Below are positions 19,220 through 27,280 of a stretch of DNA of 64,000 nucleotides, piece by piece (position 1 is the first letter of the stretch; each line of letters opens with the position of its first letter). The stretch spans positions 124,001 through 188,000 of the forward strand of contig NZ_BSRQ01000010.1 of NCBI RefSeq assembly GCF_030268685.1, given 5' to 3'. Source of the DNA: Microtetraspora sp. NBRC 13810 (GTDB lineage: Bacteria; Actinomycetota; Actinomycetes; Streptosporangiales; Streptosporangiaceae). The position numbers and the translations under genes are program-made. The notes under the pieces were generated by a model. The model ran no database searches and was not told the DNA's origin. It saw only the letters and a program-made list of their open reading frames with translations.

Positions 19220-19444
19220 TGTGAAGAGCTGGTCGAACTCGTCACGGACTATCTCGACGACGGGCTCGACGACGCTGCGCGGCACCGCTTCGGCGACCAC
19301 CTGACCGACTGTGCCGCGTGCACCCGCTACCTCGCGCAGTACCGCACCACCGTCAAGGCGCTGGGCGACGCCCCGGGCGAGAACCTCTCGCCCGCCACCC
19401 GTGAGCGCCTGCTCACCGCGTTCCGCACCGCCCGGCGTACCTGA
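19205..19444 (+). CDS. small zinc-finger anti-sigma factor (zf-HC2)
   Basis: This 79-residue protein starts MKRFSCEELVELVTDYLDD and carries the ZAS zinc motif H-x3-C-x2-C in HLTDCAACTRYL, together with the early Cys6. It is essentially only the sigma-binding domain, lacking the usual transmembrane and extracellular parts. It is therefore probably a cytoplasmic, possibly redox-sensing, anti-sigma for the ECF factor just upstream. Zinc-coordinating anti-sigmas of this type (RsrA-like) release sigma on thiol oxidation; the link to the following ergothioneine genes is an inference. Start GTG 19205 lies in a duplicated junction. Confidence 0.85.
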   Translation: MKRFSCEELVELVTDYLDDGLDDAARHRFGDHLTDCAACTRYLAQYRTTVKALGDAPGENLSPATRERLLTAFRTARRT

Positions 19445-19505
19445 CGACCTGGCGAAAACTTTCTCGTATTCCCGCGCTTTCTCCTGTAACGCCGGAGGGC
19501 CTGCC

Positions 19506-19519
19506 GGATCTGTAGATCC
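19506..19519. promoter_or_regulatory. small palindrome upstream of egtA
   Basis: GGATCT-GT-AGATCC is a 14-bp inverted repeat 26 bp before the egtA start codon, within the 101-bp leader after the anti-sigma stop. It could be an operator for the egt operon; nothing further supports it. Confidence 0.35.
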
Positions 19520-19545
19520 GTGTACACCCGGCGGAGGAGGAAGAC

Positions 19546-20775
19546 ATGACGAGCCTGGCGACCGACGCCGCGCCGATCAGGGATGTCTCCGAGGTGGAGG
19601 ACTACGCCCGCCAGTGCTTCCGGGGCTCGACCGGCGACCAGGTGGGCGCCGAGCTGGAGTTCCTGGTGTTCGACCGCTCGGCCGTGGGCGTCCAGGTCCC
19701 CATCGCCAGGATCGCGGACGCGCTCCCCGCGCTGCCGGGCGGCAGCCGCGTCACCTTCGAGCCAGGCGGCCAGCTGGAGCTGTCCGGCCCCGCGGGGCCG
19801 CTGCCCGAGGCGGTCGCGGCCCTCGCCGGTGACGTGGCGCTGGCCCGCGCCGCGCTGGACGAGGCCGGCCTGGCGCTCGCCGGCGTCGGCCTGGACCCGG
19901 TACGGCCGGCCGTACGGCAGCTTCGCGAACCCAGGTACGAGGCGATGGCGGCGTTCCTCGGCATGCCGTTCGGACCGTTGATGATGTGTTCCACCGCGTC
20001 CATCCAGGTGAACGTGGACCTGGGCGTCCGGGGGGCCGAACGCTGGCGGCGGGCGAACCTGCTGGGCCCGATCCTCACCGCCGCGTTCGCCAACTCGCCG
20101 CTGAGCCTCGGCCGGCCGTGCGGGTGGATGTCCGGCCGGCAGGCGGTCTGGGAGGGCCTGGACCGGACCAGGACCGCCCCGGTGCCGGACGCGGGCGAGG
20201 CCGCCGATCCGGCCGCCGCCTGGGCGGAGTACCTGCTCGACGCCCGGCTCATGCTCGTCAGGGACTCCGCGGGCCGGTGCCGTACCGTCCGGGACGGCTC
20301 CACCTTCCGCGACTGGGTCACCGGGAACGGCGTTCCGCCCACCTTCGCCGACCTCGCCTACCACGCCACCACCCTCTTCCCGCCGGTACGGCCGCGCGGC
20401 TGGCTGGAGATCCGCTACCTCGACGCCCAGAGCCCGGCGGACTGGCCGGTGTGCGTGGCCGTGACGCACGCCCTCCTGGTCGACGACCGGGCGGCGGACG
20501 CGGCGCTCGCCGCGGCGGAGCCGTACCGGGACGGGTGGCGGGCGGCGGCCAGGCACGGCCTGGCCGACCGCGGGCTGCGGCGCGCCGCGGCGGTCTGCTT
20601 CCGCGCGGCCCTGGAGGCGCTGCCCCGGCTGGGCGCGGCCCCCGGCCTGACCGCCGCCGCGGCGGCGTACGCCGACCGGCACGTGACGACCGGCCGCCCG
20701 CCCGCGGCCGGTCTCCTCGAACTGGCGCGAGACCCGGGGTCCCGGCTGGCGTCCTGGCTCACCGAGACCCCCTGA
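19546..20775 (+). CDS. egtA: glutamate-cysteine ligase EgtA
   Basis: This 409-residue ATP-dependent ligase makes gamma-glutamylcysteine, the sulfur donor for ergothioneine. It belongs to the GCS2-like family: GDQVGAELEFLVFD at the N-terminus (ATP/metal Glu residues), FEPGGQLELSGP, and MMCSTASIQVNVDLG in the centre. ATG 19546 is preceded by GGAGGAGGAAG. It is the first gene of a complete egtABCDE cluster on this strand. The neighbours make the ergothioneine role secure; alone the family could also serve glutathione synthesis. Confidence 0.93.
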   Translation: MTSLATDAAPIRDVSEVEDYARQCFRGSTGDQVGAELEFLVFDRSAVGVQVPIARIADALPALPGGSRVTFEPGGQLELSGPAGPLPEAVAALAGDVALARAALDEAGLALAGVGLDPVRPAVRQLREPRYEAMAAFLGMPFGPLMMCSTASIQVNVDLGVRGAERWRRANLLGPILTAAFANSPLSLGRPCGWMSGRQAVWEGLDRTRTAPVPDAGEAADPAAAWAEYLLDARLMLVRDSAGRCRTVRDGSTFRDWVTGNGVPPTFADLAYHATTLFPPVRPRGWLEIRYLDAQSPADWPVCVAVTHALLVDDRAADAALAAAEPYRDGWRAAARHGLADRGLRRAAAVCFRAALEALPRLGAAPGLTAAAAAYADRHVTTGRPPAAGLLELARDPGSRLASWLTETP

Positions 20776-20834
20776 CCGGCCCCCTTGCCCGCGGCCCCCG
20801 CGGACCGGCGCCGAGCACCCGAGGAAGGACGGAC

Positions 20835-22130
20835 ATGAACCACCTGAAGGAACGCATCGCCGCGGAGCTGCTGGCCGTGCGCGACCGCTCCCTCGCCTAC
20901 ACCGAAGCGGAGGACGACGTGCTGACCCGCCAGCACTCCGCGCTGATGTCGCCGCTGGTGTGGGACCTGGCGCACGTCGGGAACTACGAGGAGCTGTGGG
21001 TGCTGCGCGAGGCGGGCGGCATCACGCCGCTGCGCCCGGAGATCGACGACATCTACGACGCCTTCAAGCACCCGCGCAGGGACCGGCCCTCGCTGCCGAT
21101 CCTCGGCCCGGCCGAGGCCCGGCGGTACATCTCCGGCGTGCGCGGCCGGGTGCTCGACGTGCTGGACGCGCTCGACCTGGAGTCACCGGACCCGCTGCAC
21201 CGGTCCGGGTTCGTGTTCGGCCTGGTGATCCAGCACGAGCACCAGCACGACGAGACGATGCTCGCCACGTTGCAGCTGTCCGGGCGGCCCGGCCTGGTCC
21301 GCGACGGCGACCTGCCGTCCGGCTCGCCCGGCGGCGCGGCCGAGGTGTACGTGCCCGCCGGCCCGTTCACGATGGGCACCGGCACCCACCCGTGGGCCTA
21401 CGACAACGAACGCCCCGCGCACCAGGTCGAGCTGCCCGCCTACTGGATCGACAGGTTCCCGGTCGGCAACGCCGCCTACATCGCCTTCGTCGAGGACGGC
21501 GGCTACGGCGACCCGCGCTGGTGGAGCCCGGAGGGGCTGCGCTGGCTGCGGGAGAGCGGGGCCACGGCGCCGCTGTTCTGGACCAGGGAGGGCGGCACCT
21601 GGTGGCGCACCCGCTTCGGCCGCACCGAGCCGGTCCCGCCGGACGAGCCGGTGCAGCACGTGTGCTGGTACGAGGCCGACGCGTACGCCCGCTGGGCGGG
21701 CAAACGGCTGCCCACCGAGGCCGAGTGGGAGAAGGCGTGCGGCTGGGACCCGCGGGCCGGTCGGGCGCGCGCCTACCCGTGGGGCGACGAGCCGCCCGGC
21801 CCCGAGCGGGCCAACCTCGGGCACCGGGCCGCGCGGCCGGCGCCGCTGGGTGCCTACCCGGCGGGGGCGAGCGCGTACGGGGCCGAGCAGATGATCGGCG
21901 ACGTGTGGGAGTGGACCGGATCGTGGTTCCACCCCTACCCGGGGTTCCGCAGTTTCCCCTACCGGGAGTACAGCGAGGTGTTCTTCGGCCGGGAGTACCG
22001 GGTGCTGCGCGGCGGCTCGTGGGCGGCCGACCCGGCGGCGGTGCGCACGACGTTCCGCAACTGGGACTATCCGATCAGGCGGCAGATCTTCACCGGCTTC
22101 CGCTGCGCCCGCCCGGCGCCGGAGTCCTAG
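20835..22130 (+). CDS. egtB: ergothioneine sulfoxide synthase EgtB
   Basis: This 431-residue non-heme iron enzyme joins gamma-glutamylcysteine to hercynine using O2. The N-terminal DinB-like domain supplies the iron triad H47 (VWDLAHV), H134 and H138 (HEHQH). The C-terminal formylglycine-generating-enzyme-like domain has VPAGPFTMGTG, WYEADAYARWAGKRLPTEAE and GGSWAADP. The length and His positions match characterised EgtB. ATG 20835 follows GAGGAAGGACGG. The stop TAG abuts the ATG of egtC with no gap. Confidence 0.96.
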   Translation: MNHLKERIAAELLAVRDRSLAYTEAEDDVLTRQHSALMSPLVWDLAHVGNYEELWVLREAGGITPLRPEIDDIYDAFKHPRRDRPSLPILGPAEARRYISGVRGRVLDVLDALDLESPDPLHRSGFVFGLVIQHEHQHDETMLATLQLSGRPGLVRDGDLPSGSPGGAAEVYVPAGPFTMGTGTHPWAYDNERPAHQVELPAYWIDRFPVGNAAYIAFVEDGGYGDPRWWSPEGLRWLRESGATAPLFWTREGGTWWRTRFGRTEPVPPDEPVQHVCWYEADAYARWAGKRLPTEAEWEKACGWDPRAGRARAYPWGDEPPGPERANLGHRAARPAPLGAYPAGASAYGAEQMIGDVWEWTGSWFHPYPGFRSFPYREYSEVFFGREYRVLRGGSWAADPAAVRTTFRNWDYPIRRQIFTGFRCARPAPES

Positions 22131-22835
22131 ATGTGCCGGCACGCCGCCTGGCTGGGCGAGCCGCGCAGCCTCGCCTCACTCATCCAGGACCCGGAGCACG
22201 GGCTGCTCCGCCAGTCCTACGCGCCCCGGCTGCAACGCCACGGCGTCGTCAACGCCGACGGCTTCGGCATGGGCTGGTACGACGGCACGCTGCCCGAGCC
22301 GATCCGCTACCGCCGTACCGTCCCGATCTGGGCGGACGCCAACCTGCCCGGGCTCGCCAGGGCCGCCCGGTCGCACTGCCTGCTGGCCGCGGTGCGCTCG
22401 GCCACCGTGGGGATGCCGCTGGAGGAGACCGCCACCGCGCCGTTCACCGACGGCCGGTGGTTGTTCAGCCACAACGGCCGGGTGGACAGGAAGGCGCTCA
22501 GGCCGCTGGCCGACGACGCGGAGAGCACCTGCGACTCGGCGTGGCTGGCCGCCGCGGTGTTCGCCCGGCTGCGCGCCGGCGCCCCGGCCGGGGACGTCCT
22601 GGCCGAGGTCGTCGTCCGGGCGGGCGGCGGGGACCCGGACGCCCGGCTGAACCTGCTCGCCTGCGACGGCGCGTCGATCGCCGCGACCGCCTGGGGCGAC
22701 ACCCTCTTCCTGCACCTCGAAGACGGAGTGCTGGTGGCGAGCGAACCGCTCGACGACCGGCCCGGCTGGCAGCCCGTACCGGAACGGAGCCTGCTCCTCG
22801 CCACGCCAGACGGCGTGCGCGTGCAGCCGCTGTGA
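22131..22835 (+). CDS. egtC: gamma-glutamyl hercynylcysteine sulfoxide hydrolase EgtC
   Basis: This 234-residue class II glutamine-amidotransferase-fold hydrolase removes the glutamate from the EgtB product. Cys2 (MCRHAAWLGEP) becomes the N-terminal nucleophile after Met removal. VNADGFGMGWYD, AAVRSATVG and FSHNGRVD are typical Ntn-domain blocks. It starts immediately after the egtB stop and is followed by egtD after 21 bp. Confidence 0.95.
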   Translation: MCRHAAWLGEPRSLASLIQDPEHGLLRQSYAPRLQRHGVVNADGFGMGWYDGTLPEPIRYRRTVPIWADANLPGLARAARSHCLLAAVRSATVGMPLEETATAPFTDGRWLFSHNGRVDRKALRPLADDAESTCDSAWLAAAVFARLRAGAPAGDVLAEVVVRAGGGDPDARLNLLACDGASIAATAWGDTLFLHLEDGVLVASEPLDDRPGWQPVPERSLLLATPDGVRVQPL

Positions 22836-22856
22836 ACCATCGATCCAGGAGGCCCT

Positions 22857-23834
22857 GTGCCCGTCACCCAGCCGACCGTCCACGTGACCAACCATCTCGA
22901 CCACGACTACCTGCGCCAGGCGCTCGAACACGACGTGCGCACCGGGCTCACGGCGTCGCCCAAGTGGCTGCCGTCCAAGTGGTTCTACGACGCGGCGGGC
23001 AGCGACCTGTTCTCGCAGATCACCCGGTTGCCCGAGTACTACCCGACCCGCAGGGAGCTGGCCATCCTGCGCGAGCGGGCCGGCGACATCGCCCGGCGTT
23101 CCGGCGCGGACACCCTCGTCGAGCTGGGTTCGGGGACCAGCGAGAAGACCGTCCTGCTGCTCGACGCGCTGGCCGCCTCGTCGCTGCGCGCCTACATGCC
23201 GGTGGACGTGGACGCGGTCACCCTCGGCGACGCGGCCAGGCGGCTGGCGGCCCGCTATCCCGGCGTCACCGTCCAGGGGGTCTGCGCCGACTTCGAGCGG
23301 CATCTCGCGCTGCTGCCGCGCACCGGCCGGCGGATGGTCGCCTTCCTCGGCGGCACCATCGGCAACCTGGGCCCGGCCGCCCGTGAGGTGTTCCTGAAGG
23401 AGCTGCGCGACACCCTGCGCGCGGGCGACTCGCTGCTGCTCGGCGCCGACCTGGTCAAGGACACCGGGCGGCTCGTCGCGGCCTACGACGACGCCGCCGG
23501 GGTGACGGCGGCGTTCAACCGGAACGTGCTGCACGTGATCAACAGGGAGCTGGGCGCCGACTTCGAACCGGACGCCTTCGCGCACGTGGCACTCTACGAC
23601 GCGCCCAACGACTGGATCGAGATGCGGCTGCGCGCGACCCGGCCGATGCTGGTGCAGGTCCGGGACCTGGCCCTGCCGGTGCGGTTCGCGGCCGGGGAGG
23701 AGATGCGCACCGAGATCAGCGCCAAGTTCCGGCCGGCCGGGCTGCGGGCCGAGCTGGTGGCGGCGGGGTTCACGGTGGACCGTCTCTACACCGACCCCGA
23801 CGGCGACTTCAGTCTGACGCTGGCCAAGGTGTGA
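22857..23834 (+). CDS. egtD: histidine N-alpha-methyltransferase EgtD
   Basis: A 325-residue SAM-dependent enzyme that trimethylates histidine to hercynine, the first committed step of ergothioneine synthesis. The substrate loop PKWLPSKWFYDAAGSDLFSQI, SAM motif I at 88-94 (VELGSGT), AFLGGTIGNLGP and the late block EMRTEISAKFR are characteristic. The start is GTG 22857 behind AGGAGG. Its stop overlaps the GTG of egtE (GTGA). Confidence 0.96.
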   Translation: MPVTQPTVHVTNHLDHDYLRQALEHDVRTGLTASPKWLPSKWFYDAAGSDLFSQITRLPEYYPTRRELAILRERAGDIARRSGADTLVELGSGTSEKTVLLLDALAASSLRAYMPVDVDAVTLGDAARRLAARYPGVTVQGVCADFERHLALLPRTGRRMVAFLGGTIGNLGPAAREVFLKELRDTLRAGDSLLLGADLVKDTGRLVAAYDDAAGVTAAFNRNVLHVINRELGADFEPDAFAHVALYDAPNDWIEMRLRATRPMLVQVRDLALPVRFAAGEEMRTEISAKFRPAGLRAELVAAGFTVDRLYTDPDGDFSLTLAKV

Positions 23835-25027
23835 CCGCGGCGGACCTGGCGGGCGGAACGGGCGCCCACCCGCCGGCCGGTGCGGACGAGGTGGCGTGGC
23901 GCTGGCGGGCGGCCCGCTCGGCCGCCCCGCCCGGCCACCTGGACGCCGCCGGCTGCGGCGTGCCCAGCGACCGGGTGCTGAACGCCGTCGTGGAGCACCT
24001 CGCACTCGAACGCGAGCGCGGCGGGTACGCGGCGGCGCCGGACCTGTCGGTGCCGCGGGCCGCGCTGGCCGCCCTGGTGGGGGCGCGGGCCGAGCACGTC
24101 GCGTTCCTGGAGAGCGGGACGGCGGCGATGGCCGCGCTGCTGGGCGGCTGGCGGCTGCCGCCGGGCAGCCGGATCGGCGTCACCCGCGCCGAGTACGGCA
24201 GCACGCTCATGCTGCTGCGCCAGCTGCGTGAGACGCGCGGGTGGCGGCTGGTCGAACTGCCCGTGGACGGCGACTCCCGGCTCGACCTGGACGGCCTGGC
24301 CGCGCTGCTCGACGGCCTCGCCCTGGTCACCCTGCCGCACGTCGCCTCGCACCGGGGGATCGTGCAGCCGGCGGACGCCGCCGGGCGGCTGTGCCGGGCC
24401 GCCGGGGTGCCGCTGGTGCTGGACGTGTGCCAGTCGCTCGGCCACGTGGACGTCACCGGCGCCGAGGCCACCGCCTACGTGGGCACGTCGCGCAAATGGC
24501 TGGCGGGGCCGCGCGGCGCCGGGTTCCTGATCGTGCCCGGCCTCGACGAGGAGCGCATGCACGCCGCCGCCCCCGGGCTCGGCGGGTACGGCTGGGCGGG
24601 CGGCGAACCGTCGCCGCTGCCCGGGGCGGCCCGTTACGAGAGCGCGGAGACCGCCGTCGCCGCCAGGGTGGGACTCGGCGTCGCCGTGCTGGAGCACCAC
24701 GCGCTCGGCCCGGCGGCGGTGCGGGCCCGACTGGCGGAGGCGGGGGTCGCGGCGCGGCGGTCGCTGGACGGGGCCGGCGGGTGGCGTGCCGTGGAACCCC
24801 TCGCCGAGCCGTCCGCCGTCGTCACCCTGCGCCCGCCGCCCGGCGCCGACCCGGCCGAGGCCGTGCGGCAGGCCAGGGCGCGGGCCGCCGCGGCCGGCCT
24901 CCAGGTCGGCGCCGTCCCGGTGGACAGGGCTCCCGCGGACCTGCCCACCCCGGTCCTGCGCGTCTCGCCGCCCCCGGATGTCTCCGCCGAACACCTCCAC
25001 GCCCTCGCCCACGTCCTGTCCACCTGA
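23831..25027 (+). CDS. egtE: PLP-dependent C-S lyase EgtE
   Basis: A 398-residue class V aminotransferase-fold enzyme expected to cleave hercynylcysteine sulfoxide to ergothioneine. The PLP Schiff-base lysine is K222 in GTSRKWLAGPRG, and VLDVCQSLGHVDV supplies the cofactor Asp region. GTG 23831 overlaps the egtD stop by 4 nt. The stop codon lies in the first of three tandem 22-bp repeats. Assignment rests on operon position plus fold; the sequence alone would allow another class V lyase. Confidence 0.9.
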   Translation: MTAADLAGGTGAHPPAGADEVAWRWRAARSAAPPGHLDAAGCGVPSDRVLNAVVEHLALERERGGYAAAPDLSVPRAALAALVGARAEHVAFLESGTAAMAALLGGWRLPPGSRIGVTRAEYGSTLMLLRQLRETRGWRLVELPVDGDSRLDLDGLAALLDGLALVTLPHVASHRGIVQPADAAGRLCRAAGVPLVLDVCQSLGHVDVTGAEATAYVGTSRKWLAGPRGAGFLIVPGLDEERMHAAAPGLGGYGWAGGEPSPLPGAARYESAETAVAARVGLGVAVLEHHALGPAAVRARLAEAGVAARRSLDGAGGWRAVEPLAEPSAVVTLRPPPGADPAEAVRQARARAAAAGLQVGAVPVDRAPADLPTPVLRVSPPPDVSAEHLHALAHVLST

Positions 25028-25088
25028 CCCTGCTGCCACCCGAGCCTGACCCGGCTGCCACCCGAGCCTGACCCGGGTGCCACCCGAG
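25023..25088 (+). repeat. three 22-bp tandem repeats at the egtE stop codon
   Basis: Units at 25023-25044, 25045-25066 and 25067-25088 read CCTGACCCKGSTGCCACCCGAG. Each contains one TGA (25025, 25047, 25069). Because 22 is not a multiple of three, the three TGAs fall in three different frames. The first is the real egtE stop. Confidence 0.9.
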
Positions 25089-25159
25089 CCGCCACGCGAC
25101 GGACGCCTGGGGCGCGCGGCGGGGACGGCCGCGTCCGTCCCCCCGGAAGGGCGGGACGC

Positions 25160-26515
25160 CTACTGCCGTGCCGTGCCCGCGATGCGGCGGCACAGATCGG
25201 CCACGGCGGGGACGGCGAGGTGCCGGGCGCCCAGGGCGGCGAGTTCGCGGAGGTCGTCGGCGGCCCGGCGGGAGCGCAGCCGGCCCACCTCGCCGAGCGC
25301 GATCCGGCCAGTGTCGGCCGCCTCGTGCGGATCACCGGCCACCATCATCAGGCAGGCCAGCTTGATCCGGGACATCGCGCGCGACCTGGCGAAGTCGTCG
25401 CCGTGGCCGTGCACCGCGGTGGTGAGACGGGCGCCCGCGGACGTCGCGTCACCGCCGCCGAGGACCAGGTCGTAGAGGGCGTGCCCGGTGTCGCCGTGGT
25501 GCTGGGCGTTGTCGTAGTACCGCATCCACGGGGGATCGCCTGCCGGGCGGGCCAGCGCGAACGCCTCGTCGGCCGCGCCCACGGCCGCGACGGTCTCCCG
25601 GCACCGCTGCATCTTCGCCAGGGCGCGCGCCTTGGCGACGAGGAGCATGGCGCGCTCGGTCGCGGTCAGCCGGTCGGCCCTGGCCAGCCCCAGCTCCGCG
25701 TAGGTCAACCCGGCGTCGGGGTCGCCGAGCCAGGTGGCCTGGCGGGACCGGAAGGAGTAGATCTTCGCGCGCAGGTGCCACTCCCCCGCCTCCTCGGCGC
25801 ACAGGGTGGCGACGGTGAAGGCGTGCCGGGCGTCATGATGGGCGTAGGCGTCGAACGCGGACGCGCCGACCACCATGCCGAGCCGGGCCACCGCGGCGTA
25901 GAGCGCGGGACGCAACGACGACGGGCAGGGGATGCGCAGCAGGCCCGCCGCCCACTGTAACTGCGCGGACGCCGTCTGGCGCACCATCCCGGCGCCGCCG
26001 AAGTGGTTGTCCCAGCCCGACACCGTGGCCGCCGCCCCGTGCAACTGGTCGATCTCCTGGGGGCCGATGGCCCGGGGCATGGGGACGGGGTCGATCTGCC
26101 GGACGAGGTGCCGGAGGGCGACGGGGAAGACCGCGGCGACCGGATCGGGGCCGGTGCAGGCGCGGGAGGCGTGCCACGGAGGCGGGCCGGGCGGGGCCTG
26201 AGTGACCTCCGGGACGCCGGGGACGGATTTTCTGTCCCCTTGGGGCTGCGCCCTGTCCTCTTCGGACCGCACCTGGTCCAGGGCACGGGTCAGGACGCCG
26301 TCGCTGCCCAGCGCCTCGTCCAGCATCGGGGCGAGGTCGTCGGCGCACCTGCGGCTGGCCCTTTCGATCTTGCCGATCAGACCGGCGCTGACGTGTACTT
26401 TCTCCGCCAGCTGGCCCTGCCGCCAGCCCCTCTCATGACGCAGTCTGCGCAACTCCGCACCGAACCAGTGGCGGGCGGATCTACCGGGCTCAAGCGGTTT
26501 TTCAGGCTGGGGCAT
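25160..26515 (-). CDS. XRE-type helix-turn-helix regulator with TPR-like C-terminus
   Basis: A 451-residue regulator. The N-terminal XRE domain is at about residues 15-75 (LRRLRHERGWRQGQLAEKVHVSAGLIGKIERASR). The remaining ~370 residues are alpha-helical, Ala/Leu/Arg-rich and TPR-like, as in actinobacterial regulators that sense a peptide or small ligand. ATG 26515 has GGAGATGGA directly upstream. It is convergent with egtE and divergent from the lipoprotein/methyltransferase pair across a 765-bp gap. The target is unknown; its own promoter or the divergent operon are the first candidates. Confidence 0.85.
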   Translation of the reverse strand: MPQPEKPLEPGRSARHWFGAELRRLRHERGWRQGQLAEKVHVSAGLIGKIERASRRCADDLAPMLDEALGSDGVLTRALDQVRSEEDRAQPQGDRKSVPGVPEVTQAPPGPPPWHASRACTGPDPVAAVFPVALRHLVRQIDPVPMPRAIGPQEIDQLHGAAATVSGWDNHFGGAGMVRQTASAQLQWAAGLLRIPCPSSLRPALYAAVARLGMVVGASAFDAYAHHDARHAFTVATLCAEEAGEWHLRAKIYSFRSRQATWLGDPDAGLTYAELGLARADRLTATERAMLLVAKARALAKMQRCRETVAAVGAADEAFALARPAGDPPWMRYYDNAQHHGDTGHALYDLVLGGGDATSAGARLTTAVHGHGDDFARSRAMSRIKLACLMMVAGDPHEAADTGRIALGEVGRLRSRRAADDLRELAALGARHLAVPAVADLCRRIAGTARQ

Positions 26516-26699
26516 TCCATCTCCATGCAGCGAAGAGGACAAAAGGACAAGTGGGGGTGTCCTCATCCACCAGTAGGCATTAGCGCTTTCCGTGGCCTTA
26601 ATGATTACTGCAACTTTCGTCACCAGTAAACCGCTGATGGAACATCGACCGGAAGTGAATGTATCGGGCCGCACACGCTTCCAACGTGCCGGTAAGAAA

Positions 26700-26721
26700 G
26701 TGGTAACGAAGCCTTTACCAC
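26700..26721. promoter_or_regulatory. inverted repeat, possible operator of the XRE regulator
   Basis: GTGGTAA (26700-26706) and TTACCAC (26715-26721) are perfect inverted 7-mers with an 8-bp spacer, in the AT-rich part of the XRE upstream region. The spacing suits a dimeric helix-turn-helix protein. Confidence 0.5.
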
Positions 26722-26874
26722 CCGTAGGCTCCAAGAGTAAGGAAGGAGCATCGTGTGAGCGGTGCCGTGCGCATGGCCCTTTGGTTCCCAATAACGGTGC
26801 CAATAGAAACTGAAATGCGCCGGCCCGACCTACGGCGCCCCGAAGAGTATGGCCTTCCATTTCAGGGTGGCCGG

Positions 26875-26910
26875 CCCCCTTCCGCGGGCGGCGCGGCCCG
26901 CGGAAGGGGG
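26875..26910. terminator. 15-bp perfect hairpin in the XRE/lipoprotein gap
   Basis: CCCCCTTCCGCGGGC and its exact complement flank the loop GGCGCG. It is a very stable structure. It may end upstream-initiated transcripts in either direction or act as a leader attenuator, but no coding stop is nearby. Terminator is the default guess. Confidence 0.5.
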
Positions 26911-27280
26911 CGAACGACCCCGGCCCGGCAGTCGGCGGACCCGTTCGCCGGTGCGGGACGGACGCCTCCCCACGGGTCGTCCCGCGATTTCGGCCGCCGC
27001 CCGGCCGAAGCCGCGGCGGCGGCCGGGAAACCGATTCCCGGACGGCCGCACCCGGCCGGGTAACCACCTCCGGGCGCAGCCAGGCGGGGCGGGCGGAAAA
27101 ATCGGCCGAATTTCCGGTCCGCGACGAACGGGAAAGGCGTCCTCCCCGGGTCGCGCCGCTTACCTCCGCACGCCTGCACACCGAACCGGACATCGCTTCG
27201 GGCCCGGCCCGATGCTACCCGGTCCGGCCGATTTCAGTCAGTTGAAAGCCTCCCCCACTCCCCCTCCGACGGAGCATTCC

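Larger units (their letters stand above)
26516..27280. other. 765-bp divergent intergenic region with AT-rich and hairpin segments
   Basis: The XRE-proximal third (about 26520-26830) is markedly AT-richer and should hold the regulator promoter and operators. The middle carries an extreme hairpin (26875-26910). The rest, to 27280, is GC-rich with several short inverted GGCCG/CGGCC segments. A frame from GTG 26755, behind AAGGAAGGAG, is open for 102 codons but looks compositionally non-coding. I found no match to a TPP, cobalamin or SAM aptamer. Confidence 0.5.

Noticed and set aside
26755-27063. 102-codon plus-strand frame with a good Shine-Dalgarno before GTG
   Set aside because: Beyond about 20 codons the translation is Arg/Pro/Gly-rich and crosses the 15-bp hairpin; kept only as a possible leader in the findings.
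27060-27280. Possible riboswitch ahead of the NMT1-type lipoprotein
   Set aside because: The CTGAGA and ACCTGA blocks of a TPP aptamer are absent and no cobalamin or SAM core is recognisable.
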